From an uncultured Treponema sp. (GTDB lineage Bacteria > Spirochaetota > Spirochaetia > Treponematales > Treponemataceae), in the NCBI GenBank assembly GCA_946628495.1, contig CAMOWQ010000009.1:1-35061 (forward strand): a DNA stretch of 35,061 nucleotides, written 5' to 3'. Positions 22,117 through 30,799 of the stretch are shown here, in pieces (positions within the stretch are counted from its first letter, which is position 1; each line of letters starts with the position of its first letter). The notes beneath the pieces are model-generated. The model was not told where the DNA came from, searched no databases, and was given only the letters and a program-made list of their open reading frames with translations. The position numbers and the translations under genes are program-made.

Positions 22117-23178
22117 ATGAAAAAATTCAACGGATTTATGCATGGTGTAAACCTTGGCGGATGGTATTCGCAGTGCAATCATACAGAAGAACGTTACGAC
22201 AATTTTATAAAACAGGAAGATTTTTCTACAATTAAGAGCTGGGGTTTAGACCATGTGCGTCTGCCAGTTGATTACAATCTTATACAGGAAGCCGACGGAA
22301 CTTTTAAAGAAAGCGGATTCAAACGCATTCAGAATGCAATTGACTGGTGCAAACAGAACAAACTCAACATGATTCTTGATTTGCATAAAACAGCAGGATA
22401 TTCCTTTGATTCAGGCGAAAAAGAAAACGGATTTTTTGATAATGAGAAACTTCAGGAACGTTTTTATGAAATCTGGGAATCTTTTGCGAAACGTTTTGCA
22501 ACTTCCTTTGATGATGCTGATTACGGAAACGGCATTCACGGCGAAATCTGTTTTGAACTTTTGAATGAAGTAACAGACAAATCATACTGTAAAAAATGGA
22601 ACGCAATTGCCCGCACCTGTATAGAAAGGATTCGCAAAATTGCGCCAACAACAAAAATTCTTGTAGGAAGTTACTGGAACAATTCCCTTGCCTCTGTAAA
22701 AGATTTGGATGAACCTTACGACGAAAACATTGTGTACAATTTCCATTGCTATGACCCGCTTTTGTTCACTCATCAGGGAGCACTGTGGATTGGTCCGAAT
22801 ATGAATCCAGATTTCAGGTTTCCGCTTAAATCAACTTTTGCTGAATACGACAAAATGACTCAGGAAAAAGTTGGTCAGATTGGAATTACATTTAAGGATT
22901 TTAAGCAGGATGCAACTGTTGACGAAGCATATTTTGAACAGATTTTCAGCGAAGCCGTTCAGATTGCAGAATCTCGAAACGTACTTCTTTACTGCGGTGA
23001 ATACGGTGTAATCGACAATACCGACACAAAAGATATCCTTGAATGGTATAAATTAATCAGCAATACCTTCAACCGTCACGGCATTGGTCGTGCAGCCTGG
23101 TCTTTCCGCCAGATGAACTTCGGACTTTCAGATGCATACCTCGATAACGTCCGCAGCGAATTGATTAAATATTTGTAA
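22117..23178 (+). CDS. Glycoside hydrolase family 5 beta-glucanase-like enzyme, cytoplasmic
   Basis: A 353-residue (beta/alpha)8-barrel glycosidase of the GH5 type. Visible landmarks: GVNLGGWY at the start of the barrel, DHVRLPVDYN, NMILDLHKTAG, the acid/base Glu151 in CFELLNEVTDK, FHCYDPLLFTHQG (substrate-binding His/Tyr), the nucleophile Glu295 in LLYCGEYGVID, and a closing AAWSFR. These assign retaining chemistry on beta-glucosidic links; exo-1,3-glucanase-like and endoglucanase-like members look alike at this level, so specificity is open. No signal peptide or lipobox is present, so it is probably intracellular and acts on imported oligosaccharides. The ATG at 22117 has GGGAG six bases upstream. 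It is a single gene, converging on purD with a shared terminator; a TATAAT box lies at 22063-22068. Confidence 0.88.
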   Translation: MKKFNGFMHGVNLGGWYSQCNHTEERYDNFIKQEDFSTIKSWGLDHVRLPVDYNLIQEADGTFKESGFKRIQNAIDWCKQNKLNMILDLHKTAGYSFDSGEKENGFFDNEKLQERFYEIWESFAKRFATSFDDADYGNGIHGEICFELLNEVTDKSYCKKWNAIARTCIERIRKIAPTTKILVGSYWNNSLASVKDLDEPYDENIVYNFHCYDPLLFTHQGALWIGPNMNPDFRFPLKSTFAEYDKMTQEKVGQIGITFKDFKQDATVDEAYFEQIFSEAVQIAESRNVLLYCGEYGVIDNTDTKDILEWYKLISNTFNRHGIGRAAWSFRQMNFGLSDAYLDNVRSELIKYL

Positions 23179-23229
23179 AAGGCTTTTTTTTGCTGACATT
23201 GTTTTTTTACCGACACTGAAAACATAAAA

Positions 23230-23284
23230 AAAAGGCAACGTTTGAAGTACACAACAATTATTGGGTCCTTCTACGTTGCCTTTT
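23230..23284. terminator. Bidirectional rho-independent terminator (GH5 gene / purD)
   Basis: A perfect 12-bp stem, 23230-23241 with 23273-23284, has A residues on its left and T residues on its right, so it yields a U-tract on both strands. The loop of 31 bases contains a further GAAG/CTTC pairing. It lies between two converging genes. Confidence 0.85.
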
Positions 23285-23307
23285 ATTTTTTTTAGTTTTC
23301 CTGTTTA

Positions 23308-24645
23308 TTAAAGTTTTCCGCTTTCAGCAGCTCCAGGAAGACCTATATCTTTTCTGTAGAATGCATTTTCAAAATGAACGCCGGACAAACCTTCATACGC
23401 TTTATCCCATGCTTCTTTGAAAGTTGAACCGTATGCACTGCATGCAAGAACGCGTCCACCGCTTGTAAGAAGCTGTGTCTTGTCTTTTCCGCTTACAGCT
23501 CCCGCTACAAATATCTTTGAACCGCTTGCTTTTATTACAGATTCATCAAATGTGATTTCGCATCCTTTTTTATAACTTGCAGGATATCCGCCGCTTACTA
23601 CAACTGGAGCAACCTGATAACCTCTTTTCCATTTTAAATTAAATTCTTTAAGGGAACCGTTCAAAATTGACGTACACAAAGCTGCAAAATCAAAATCCAT
23701 AAGAGGAAGAACAGCCTGAGTTTCAGGATCTCCAAGACGAACATTGTATTCAAGAAGTTTCGGTCCATTTTTTGTAAGCATAACACCAAAGAAAATAAAT
23801 CCACGATAGTCAAACTTTTCTTTGATAAGCCCGTTTAAAGTTGGTGTAAGGATATCATCACCAAACTGCATCATGTCTTTTGCAGTAACATCATCCAATG
23901 GAGAAACAGCACCCATTCCACCAGTATTAGGACCTTTTGCACCGTCCATAAGACGTTTATGATCGCGCGCCGGCTGGAACACTTTTATTGTTGCGTTTCC
24001 ACTCATTGCATATTCAGGAGTAACAGAAACAGCTGCAAGTACTGAAATTTCAACACCTTCAAGATAATCTTCTATTACCAGTTTTTTTCCTGCATTGCCT
24101 ACACGACCGTTATCCATAAGGTCTTCTACAGCAGCAATTGCTTCTTCAACAGTTGCGGCAACAACAACGCCTTTTCCGGCAGCAAGTCCGTCGGCTTTTA
24201 CTACAACAGGAGCTCCATGCTGTTTAATATACTCGCAGGCAGCCTCTTTATTTACAAAAGTTTCGCTGGCGGCACAGGCAACTCCGTATTTTTTCATAAA
24301 TGCCTTTGATAAATCTTTGCTGGCTTCAAGCTGAGCGGCAGCTTTTTTAGGACCAACACAAGGAATATCTGCATCCCAGAAAATATCGGCAAGACCTTCT
24401 GCAAGAGGATCTTCAGGACCGATTACAGCCATACGGCATCCTTCGTGCTTTGCAATTGCAACATAAGGATTTTCGCCTTCTTTGATATAGTCACAAGAAT
24501 CCGGATTGATATTCTGGCATTTTAACTCATTTGCAGTTCCTCCATTACCAGGAACAACAATAATTTTATCAACAACTGAACTTTGGGCTAATTTCCAGCA
24601 GATGGTGTGTTCACGTCCGCCACTGCCTACGACTATTATATTCAT
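23308..24645 (-). CDS. purD: Phosphoribosylamine--glycine ligase
   Basis: PurD (GAR synthetase) joins phosphoribosylamine and glycine with ATP in the second step of purine synthesis. The 445-residue product starts MNIIVVGSGGREHTICWKL, the standard N-terminus, has the PGNGGTANE motif, and carries the ATP-grasp domain (about 105-330): VVKADGLAAGKGVVVA, the PARDHKRLMDGAKGPNTGG signature, and LEYNVRLGDPETQ with the metal-binding residues. Length is slightly above the usual 420-430, due to an insertion near residues 40-65 (SCDYIKEGENPYVAI). It is alone here: no other pur gene is nearby. There is no ribosome binding site before the ATG, and a TATAAA box lies eight bases upstream of it, so the message may have a very short leader or none. 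Confidence 0.97.
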   Translation of the reverse strand: MNIIVVGSGGREHTICWKLAQSSVVDKIIVVPGNGGTANELKCQNINPDSCDYIKEGENPYVAIAKHEGCRMAVIGPEDPLAEGLADIFWDADIPCVGPKKAAAQLEASKDLSKAFMKKYGVACAASETFVNKEAACEYIKQHGAPVVVKADGLAAGKGVVVAATVEEAIAAVEDLMDNGRVGNAGKKLVIEDYLEGVEISVLAAVSVTPEYAMSGNATIKVFQPARDHKRLMDGAKGPNTGGMGAVSPLDDVTAKDMMQFGDDILTPTLNGLIKEKFDYRGFIFFGVMLTKNGPKLLEYNVRLGDPETQAVLPLMDFDFAALCTSILNGSLKEFNLKWKRGYQVAPVVVSGGYPASYKKGCEITFDESVIKASGSKIFVAGAVSGKDKTQLLTSGGRVLACSAYGSTFKEAWDKAYEGLSGVHFENAFYRKDIGLPGAAESGKL

Positions 24646-24813
24646 GATTATATTTTATAGAAAATGCAGGCTTATCGCAAGCAAACACAAGTTTTGCACA
24701 TGGAAATCAATTTTGTAAATCTATACTCACAAAACAGTTTCCGATCGTGTCTCACTATTTTAATGCATTTTATAAAAATGATTTCCGTGAGTTTTATTCC
24801 TTCAAAAAAAAAA

Positions 24814-24843
24814 TTCACATAATTATTAATTTAATGTTATAAT
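24814..24843 (+). promoter_or_regulatory. Sigma-70-type promoter of the large surface lipoprotein gene
   Basis: TTCACA (24814-24819), an 18-base spacer and a perfect TATAAT (24838-24843), followed by a short leader with a GAGAGGAA ribosome binding site before the ATG at 24873. Confidence 0.6.
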
Positions 24844-24872
24844 TACCAGTCTAATGAAGAGAGGAATATATT

Positions 24873-27800
24873 ATGATTTTTGATACATCAGAATCACTTG
24901 CAAAACTCTATCAAAAATTTTTTTCAATAATTTTTATAATCTGTCTGCTCGCATCCTGTTCAAATCCATTAAACAAATCTGACAATTCTGATAACTTCAT
25001 CGAAAATAAAAAAATTGAAACAAAATATACAACCATAAACGGCACTCTGGATATAACCTCAGTTTATCCAAACTCTTATCGCACGGCATTTCCTTCTCTT
25101 CCAGCATCAATAACATACTCTATAAAAGCAGTTGGAACAGACACTGTAAACCCTGCAGCCGATGTAGAAGCAACTATAATAAACGCAAACACTGAACCAA
25201 TTACATTTTTATTGAACATTCCAACTCCAGAAACTACAAAGAAATATAAAATCAAAGCAAGCGTAATTTCCGACGGCAAAGAAATACTAACCGGCGAAAG
25301 CGACGAATTTTCCTTAAATCCAGAAAATTCAGTAATATCAAAAGATATTGAAATTTCTGTGACTCAGGCATCAGGCAAAACGGGAAACATTGCTCTTGAA
25401 ATAGGAATTGAAGACGGCTCGGGAATTACTAAATGCAGGATTGACATAGATGATACACAAAACGCTGCAACACCTTATGTAAATTCTAATAAGATTACCT
25501 TTACAAAAAATGGCCTTGCCAGTGGTGTACACACTGTAGTTTTTAAATTTACAGATAATGCCAGCAAGGTATTATATTCATTTACCGAAACCATAAATGT
25601 TTTTGATAACCTTACTACAAACACCTGGGTGCAGAACGGAAACGAGCCCTGGTTTACTACCACCGGCACCGGTTCTTCAAAAGTAACAACCTGCCGCATT
25701 ACAAAAGAGATGGTAGAAAGGTATGCCCTTACACAATTTTGGGTAGACCCAACTGCAGCAAACGATAACGGTTCCGGCTCTTTTTTCCAGCCAAAGAAAA
25801 CCCTTACGGGTGCCCTCTCTCTGCTGCATGATGCAGGCAAGGATTACACAATTTATATAAAAGGCACGCTAGATGGGCAGACACATGGTGTGCTGTCAAT
25901 AACAGATGAGCTTTCTTCAACTGCAGGCGATACAAAAGCTTATCATGCACACTCTCTCACAATCTGTGGTGCTACGGGCTTGAATGGCAGTGGTATACCA
26001 CAGGATGTAATTAACGCAAAAGGTGTTGATATAGCTTTATCAATAACAACACAAGTACCTGTTACCATAAAAAACTTAAAAATTATGCGTGGCTATTCTG
26101 AAGATTCTGGAGGAGGTATCTATTCAACAGGAGACCTTACTCTTGATAGCGGAACTCTTATCACACAGAATACCGCAAAATATTATGGCGGCGGAGTTGC
26201 AAACGATGGCGGAAAACTCACTATAAAAAGTGGTGTTGTTATTTCTTCGAATGAAGTGTTATATGCAAAAAAAGGAACTGATGATTGTGGTGGCGGTGGA
26301 GTTTATAATAGAAACGGAACTCTTATAATGAGTGGAGGAACTATAAAATCAAATACTGCAGAAGGCTGTGGCGGCGGTATTTTTAATATAATTGACGATG
26401 GAGAAAAACTTTGTGTAGCCTACATCTATGGCGATGCTGTAATTGGCGGTGATACCGCGGCTGATGGAAATAAATCACTAACGACAGTCAATGGTATAGG
26501 CGGCGGTGGGATTTATAATAAAGCCGGACTTATTTACTTTGGATGTGCAGGTTATTTAGCAACTGGTAATCAAATGGAAGATGTAACATATTATGATCCA
26601 GATCCTGCAAAAATCATTCCATGGACTGGTAAACTTTCACATAATACTACTGGAGGTTGGGGTGGAGGAATAATCAATTATCCTAGCAGTCTAGCTCCAA
26701 ACACTTATGGTCACAAAGTAACTGGTATTATTCATGTTCAGTCTGGAAAAATCAGTTCAAATTTTGCAACAATGGGTGGTGGAATTGCACATCATAACGG
26801 TACTTTATTCTATATTCACGGCGGTACTATCGGTGGTGATTCTGCAAGCGAAGGAAATTCTGCCACAAATAAAGGTGGTGGTATTTATACCATGGGTAAG
26901 TTCTATTTAAAAGGTGGAACGGTTTCATATAATACTGCAGATCTAGGGGGCGGTGTTTGTGGTGATAATGGTCTTCTTATGTACGGAGGTACAATAAAAA
27001 ACAATACTGCAACAACTCATGGTGGTGGTGTTTTTGTTGATTATCGTTCTTTACAGATTAGAGAAAGCGCATATATTCCAGCTGGCAGCGATGGTAAGAA
27101 TGATGTGTATTTAAATAAACGTGATACAGAAGCTGATCCTGCTGTAGTTTACTTAGTTGACCCCCTTACTCCTCCAGAAGAATGTACAGACGGAATTATT
27201 GCCTCAATTACTCCGAGTGCCTATACAGAAGACACTCCCATTTTTACAATTTCCGCACCTGCTACTGCCGCAGAAATCTCTCACTTCAAAGTAACTCCGA
27301 ATGGAACGCAGGATTGGGGGATAACCACAGCAGGAAAATTACGTGAAGGGGTGGCTTTGCCTTCTTCTTACAGTAGCATGGAAAGCGGTAAAACCTATTT
27401 TGTTTCAGATTCTTCTGGTATTGGCAAAATTGCAGAGTTTTCAAGCTCTGGTTATAACTTTAGTGGAGTAAAATTAAAAATTGAATCAAACGTTACAATT
27501 GACACCGCTTGGACTCCAATTGGAAATTCAACTGCATTCAGCGGAACTTTTGATGGAAATGGAAAGACTGTTACATTCGCTGTAGGATCAAATGCTGAGG
27601 CGGTTTTTGGAACTGTAAATGGAACTGTAAAGAACCTTAAAGTTGCCGGAAGTACAAGCGTAGCCGGCATTGCAAAAATCGCCAATACTTCTGCAGTTAT
27701 AGAAAACTGTGAAAATTCGGCAACGGTAACAAGCACTGAACAATATTGTGCAGGCATTGTTGCAGAGGTAAACAATGCAACAATAAAAGGTTGTGTGAAC

Positions 27801-28574
27801 AAGGGAACAGTTATTAGTAATTATGAGGCGACTTCAAATGTAGGTATTAGTCTAAAAGGTGCCGGTGGCATTACAGGTCCTGTTAAAAATGGTGGAGTTG
27901 TAGACTCTTGCGTAAATGAAGGAAATGTTACAGGTCTTGGTGCAGGTGGAATTACATCTTTTATAGATTCTAGATGTACAATCAGAAATTCACAAAATTC
28001 AGGAGATATAACTTCAACAGAACGCCATGCGGGAGGAATTGCTGGTGTAGCAGCAGGAGATGGTGCTGATATTGAGCAAGCCTCCCACATAGATAACTGC
28101 TTCAACAGTGGTTCTGTAACTGCCTCAGGTATGGGAGTAAGTGTTTATGCCGGAGGAATTGTCGGACAACTTGGCGGAGGAAATGCTGCATGGGCCAAAA
28201 ACTGTCTAAATATAGGAAATGTTTCTTTAAGTCCAAGCGCAGCATCAGGAAGTCATGCGGGTGCACTTTTTGGTCGTAAAGACAACTATGCCAGAATAGA
28301 TTTCTGTTATTATAAAGAGGGGTGCGCAGGTACTGCAAAAGGAGTTGGCGGTTCGTCGCTTGATACGAGAAATCAATGTATAAAAGCAACACAAACTGGA
28401 CTGAATGATGCTGTTAATTATGTTGAATTAACGCTTAACGAAACTACTTATTCCGCTGACTCAAGTACTGTACTTTCACTTCTAAATGCATGGGTAAGCG
28501 CAAACAGCACAAACGGATTATACTTAGTATGGGAATCAGGCACAAACCACTGGCCTAAACTAAAAACAGAGTAA
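24873..28574 (+). CDS. Large surface lipoprotein with beta-helix and GLUG-like repeats
   Basis: A 1233-residue predicted lipoprotein; the signal ends LLASC with lipidated Cys29. After a low-complexity spacer come Ig-like or chitobiase-type strands (about 50-270), then a region starting FWVDPTAANDNGSGSFFQPKKTL that resembles the entry strand of a right-handed beta-helix. Residues about 405-745 contain many GG-rich turns (SGGGIYS, YGGGVAND, GGGGVYNRN, GGGIFN, MGGGIAHHNG, KGGGIYTMG), each separated by about 25-40 residues, as in polymorphic outer-membrane and adhesin-like proteins. Residues about 890-1145 are Cys-containing GLUG-like units (IENCENSATVTS, IKGCVNKGTV, VDSCVNEGNVTG, IDNCFNSGSV, AKNCLNIGNVS). 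Such proteins usually sit on the cell surface and bind hosts, other cells or polysaccharide; the partner is unknown. It has its own promoter. No catalytic motif was recognised. Confidence 0.8.
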   Translation: MIFDTSESLAKLYQKFFSIIFIICLLASCSNPLNKSDNSDNFIENKKIETKYTTINGTLDITSVYPNSYRTAFPSLPASITYSIKAVGTDTVNPAADVEATIINANTEPITFLLNIPTPETTKKYKIKASVISDGKEILTGESDEFSLNPENSVISKDIEISVTQASGKTGNIALEIGIEDGSGITKCRIDIDDTQNAATPYVNSNKITFTKNGLASGVHTVVFKFTDNASKVLYSFTETINVFDNLTTNTWVQNGNEPWFTTTGTGSSKVTTCRITKEMVERYALTQFWVDPTAANDNGSGSFFQPKKTLTGALSLLHDAGKDYTIYIKGTLDGQTHGVLSITDELSSTAGDTKAYHAHSLTICGATGLNGSGIPQDVINAKGVDIALSITTQVPVTIKNLKIMRGYSEDSGGGIYSTGDLTLDSGTLITQNTAKYYGGGVANDGGKLTIKSGVVISSNEVLYAKKGTDDCGGGGVYNRNGTLIMSGGTIKSNTAEGCGGGIFNIIDDGEKLCVAYIYGDAVIGGDTAADGNKSLTTVNGIGGGGIYNKAGLIYFGCAGYLATGNQMEDVTYYDPDPAKIIPWTGKLSHNTTGGWGGGIINYPSSLAPNTYGHKVTGIIHVQSGKISSNFATMGGGIAHHNGTLFYIHGGTIGGDSASEGNSATNKGGGIYTMGKFYLKGGTVSYNTADLGGGVCGDNGLLMYGGTIKNNTATTHGGGVFVDYRSLQIRESAYIPAGSDGKNDVYLNKRDTEADPAVVYLVDPLTPPEECTDGIIASITPSAYTEDTPIFTISAPATAAEISHFKVTPNGTQDWGITTAGKLREGVALPSSYSSMESGKTYFVSDSSGIGKIAEFSSSGYNFSGVKLKIESNVTIDTAWTPIGNSTAFSGTFDGNGKTVTFAVGSNAEAVFGTVNGTVKNLKVAGSTSVAGIAKIANTSAVIENCENSATVTSTEQYCAGIVAEVNNATIKGCVNKGTVISNYEATSNVGISLKGAGGITGPVKNGGVVDSCVNEGNVTGLGAGGITSFIDSRCTIRNSQNSGDITSTERHAGGIAGVAAGDGADIEQASHIDNCFNSGSVTASGMGVSVYAGGIVGQLGGGNAAWAKNCLNIGNVSLSPSAASGSHAGALFGRKDNYARIDFCYYKEGCAGTAKGVGGSSLDTRNQCIKATQTGLNDAVNYVELTLNETTYSADSSTVLSLLNAWVSANSTNGLYLVWESGTNHWPKLKTE

Positions 28575-28648
28575 AGGATATCTGTATTCAAAATTTTAAT
28601 GCAGATTCTCTATGCCCTGTTTACTCACACAAAAAAATTTATTATACT

Positions 28649-28677
28649 TTGATTATATTTAATAACTTAAATATAAT
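28649..28677 (+). promoter_or_regulatory. Sigma-70-type promoter of the LivK-like gene
   Basis: TTGATT (28649-28654), an exact 17-base spacer and a perfect TATAAT (28672-28677), then TTGGAGGAA before the ATG at 28699. It suggests strong expression of the binding protein. Confidence 0.7.
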
Positions 28678-28698
28678 TAAACTTTTTGGAGGAATTTT

Positions 28699-29871
28699 AT
28701 GAAAAAGTCATTCAAAATCCTTGGTGCTTTGGTTCTTGCAAGCCTTATGGTTTTACCTTTATCTGCAAAACCAAAGAAAAATACAGACACTATCAAAATT
28801 GGTTCTATCGGACCTCTTTCTGGTGCTGTTGCTGTTTATGGTACAGAAGCTAAAAACGGTGCTTTGCTTGCTGTTGAAGAAATCAACGCTGCAGGCGGTA
28901 TTAACGGAAAACAAATTGAATTCATTACAGAAGATGATGAAGGCGACCCTGCAAAAACAGTATCTGCATTCAAAAAACTTACAGTTCAGCAGAAATGCAA
29001 GATTATTCTTGGTTCCCTTACTTCAGGATGTACAAAGGCTATCACAGATCAGTCTCAGGCAACTAAAGTAATTCAGATGGCTCCTGCTGCAACTGCAGAA
29101 AACATCACAATCGATGCAAACGGAAACACAATTCCTTATGTTTTCCGCGCATGTTTTATCGACCCATTCCAGGGAACTGTAGGTGCAAAATTCTCAGCAC
29201 AGACACTCGGTGCTAAAAATGCAGCAATTCTTTATGATGTTGGAAACGACTATTCTGTTGGATTGACAGACAATTTCGTAGAAACATTCACAGCAGCTGG
29301 CGGAAAAGTAACAAAAGAATCTTATGCAACTGGTGAAAAAGACTTCAACGCACAGATTACAAAAATCAAGAATTCAAATCCTGATGTAGTATATCTTCCA
29401 GATTATTATGCAACAGTTGCTTTGATTGCAAAACAGCTTAGAGCACAGGGAATTACTTGCCCAATCGTTGGTGCAGACGGATGGGACGGTCTTACAGACA
29501 ATGCCGGTGATGAAGTTTTGAACGGTTTCTATTCAAATCACTATGCAGCTGACTCAACATCTCCTGCAGTTGCAAAATTTGTAACAAACTTCGAAAAGAA
29601 ATACGGACGTGCTCCTACATCATTTGCTGCTCTCGCATACGATTCAATCTACATGCTTAAAGATGCAATCGTAAAATCAGGCGCAACAAATGTTACAAAA
29701 GAAATTGCAAAAGTTCGCGATGCACTTGAAGCAAACGAAGGTGATTACGTAACAGGACACCTTACATTCGATGCAAAACACAATCCTATTAAATCTGCTG
29801 TAATGCTCGAACTCGTAAAAGGCGCTGACGGAAAACTTACAACAACATACAAGACAACTGTAAATCCGTAA
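28699..29871 (+). CDS. livK: Branched-chain amino-acid-type ABC substrate-binding protein
   Basis: A 390-residue periplasmic binding protein of the LivK/LivJ (type I) family, which captures branched-chain or related amino acids for an ABC importer. The signal peptide (about 1-23, cut after LSA) is not a lipobox, so the protein is likely soluble in the periplasm. Family features are IKIGSIGPLSGAVAVYGTEAK, GALLAVEEINAAGGINGKQI, the EDDEGDP loop, ILGSLTSGCTKA (ligand carboxylate-binding Ser/Thr strand), FRACFIDPFQG and AALAYDSIYMLKDAI. The gene has a strong promoter, a GGAGG site and a rho-independent terminator, and forms a single-gene unit. No livHMGF permease or ATPase gene is in the window, so its transporter must be elsewhere. 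The exact ligand cannot be inferred. Confidence 0.92.
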   Translation: MKKSFKILGALVLASLMVLPLSAKPKKNTDTIKIGSIGPLSGAVAVYGTEAKNGALLAVEEINAAGGINGKQIEFITEDDEGDPAKTVSAFKKLTVQQKCKIILGSLTSGCTKAITDQSQATKVIQMAPAATAENITIDANGNTIPYVFRACFIDPFQGTVGAKFSAQTLGAKNAAILYDVGNDYSVGLTDNFVETFTAAGGKVTKESYATGEKDFNAQITKIKNSNPDVVYLPDYYATVALIAKQLRAQGITCPIVGADGWDGLTDNAGDEVLNGFYSNHYAADSTSPAVAKFVTNFEKKYGRAPTSFAALAYDSIYMLKDAIVKSGATNVTKEIAKVRDALEANEGDYVTGHLTFDAKHNPIKSAVMLELVKGADGKLTTTYKTTVNP

Positions 29872-29900
29872 TTTACAATAACAAATCTTGTTAAATAACA

Positions 29901-29940
29901 AAGGCTGTTTTAAGATGCAAACGCATTTTAAGACAGCCTT
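29901..29940 (+). terminator. Rho-independent terminator of the LivK-like gene
   Basis: Arms 29901-29913 and 29928-29940 form 13 pairs (one G-U), followed by TTATTTTT. It ends the transcript 30 bases after the stop codon. Confidence 0.85.
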
Positions 29941-29998
29941 TTATTTTTGAATAATTCATTAATTCACTATGTCAGAAAAAAAATCTACATAATTATTT

Positions 29999-30451
29999 TT
30001 ACCGATAGATTACCTTAAAAGTCTGAAGAACCATTTTTATATCAGGCGTAAATTCAAATCCAAGAACAGCACCTTCATCTTCAAGATTTTCCTGCTGACG
30101 CGATTTCCATTCACCAAGATTTTCGTCTTCACCTTCTTTTACAGCCATTTCCCATGTAACTTCATTAAAAGGAATTACATTTACAGATTCAACTTCTATA
30201 ACACAACGAGGCGTTTCCGAACGGTCAAAAACAATATAAAGTTCACCAGAAACAGGAAGCGGTTCCTGATCTATTGAATAAGTTGCCCAGCTTGTAAAAA
30301 AAGCAGTTTTCTTATCTGCTAGAATAAGCGAAACCTGTTCATCTGAACGGAATTTTTCTGTCTGAAAATGGAGGTCGCCGGCACATTTATCTTCTTCTGA
30401 TCGACCTGTTTCTTTTATAAATTTAAACCAATATTCATCTGCTACAGTCAT
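29999..30451 (-). CDS. ASCH-domain protein
   Basis: A 150-residue cytoplasmic protein of the ASCH family (PUA-related beta-barrel, often linked with RNA binding or modified-base metabolism). Supporting features are DLHFQTEKFRSDEQVSLILADKKTAF with the polar pocket start, GELYIVFDRSETPRCVIEVESVNVIPF, and the acidic-aromatic helix EVTWEMAVKEGEDENLGEWKSRQQE, similar to the (E)GE.....W+..H block of the family, then a closing strand VLQTFKVIYR. The longest frame begins at a TTG at 30466; I chose the ATG at 30451 because GAGG lies nine bases upstream. It follows the small membrane protein by 11 bases and ends the run. The biochemical role is not established for most members. Confidence 0.75.
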   Translation of the reverse strand: MTVADEYWFKFIKETGRSEEDKCAGDLHFQTEKFRSDEQVSLILADKKTAFFTSWATYSIDQEPLPVSGELYIVFDRSETPRCVIEVESVNVIPFNEVTWEMAVKEGEDENLGEWKSRQQENLEDEGAVLGFEFTPDIKMVLQTFKVIYR

Positions 30452-30462
30452 TTTCAAAAACC

Positions 30463-30756
30463 TCAAATATTCTTTTTAGTAAATTTTACGATAAAGCCTG
30501 CCACAAAACATATTGCAGGAAGAAGCATTTCCAATATTGTAAACAATGAAATTCCTGCAATTCGCGGAAAGATATCAGCCAGTATATTAAAATAAAAGCA
30601 CATATTTAGCACAAGTGCGATGTACGAAATAAGAAAGCCCGAAACTATGAGCATCCATTCCAAAGCCCTTGTTTTTGACATAATCATAATGGCAGAAAAA
30701 GAAATAACGCCACCAATTATAAGCTTTATAATATACAAAAGAATCATCGAATCCAT
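30463..30756 (-). CDS. Small membrane protein with three helices, function unknown
   Basis: A 97-residue protein with three hydrophobic segments (about 5-25, 34-56 and 65-91), ending FIVKFTKKNI, so a cytoplasmic C-terminus is likely. I recognise no family. The ATG at 30756 has a strong GGAGG six bases upstream. A small stem (30773-30778 with 30781-30786) lies just before it, between the gene for the 267-residue protein and this one. The ASCH gene follows at 11 bases. Confidence 0.6.
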   Translation of the reverse strand: MDSMILLYIIKLIIGGVISFSAIMIMSKTRALEWMLIVSGFLISYIALVLNMCFYFNILADIFPRIAGISLFTILEMLLPAICFVAGFIVKFTKKNI

Positions 30757-30799
30757 AAAACCTCCTATTTAAGGTCGCAGGCGACCACCATCAGTGCAA

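Noticed and set aside
24646-24720. Purine riboswitch upstream of purD
   Set aside because: The upstream stretch is short, with the -10-like box almost at the ATG; no three-way junction or conserved loop sequence is visible.
24663-24770. Small plus-strand ORF of about 34 codons before the large lipoprotein
   Set aside because: No ribosome binding site, no recognisable sequence, and it overlaps the proposed purD promoter.
27452-28105. Minus-strand ORFs opposite the repeat region of the large lipoprotein
   Set aside because: They result from repeat composition and have no ribosome binding site.
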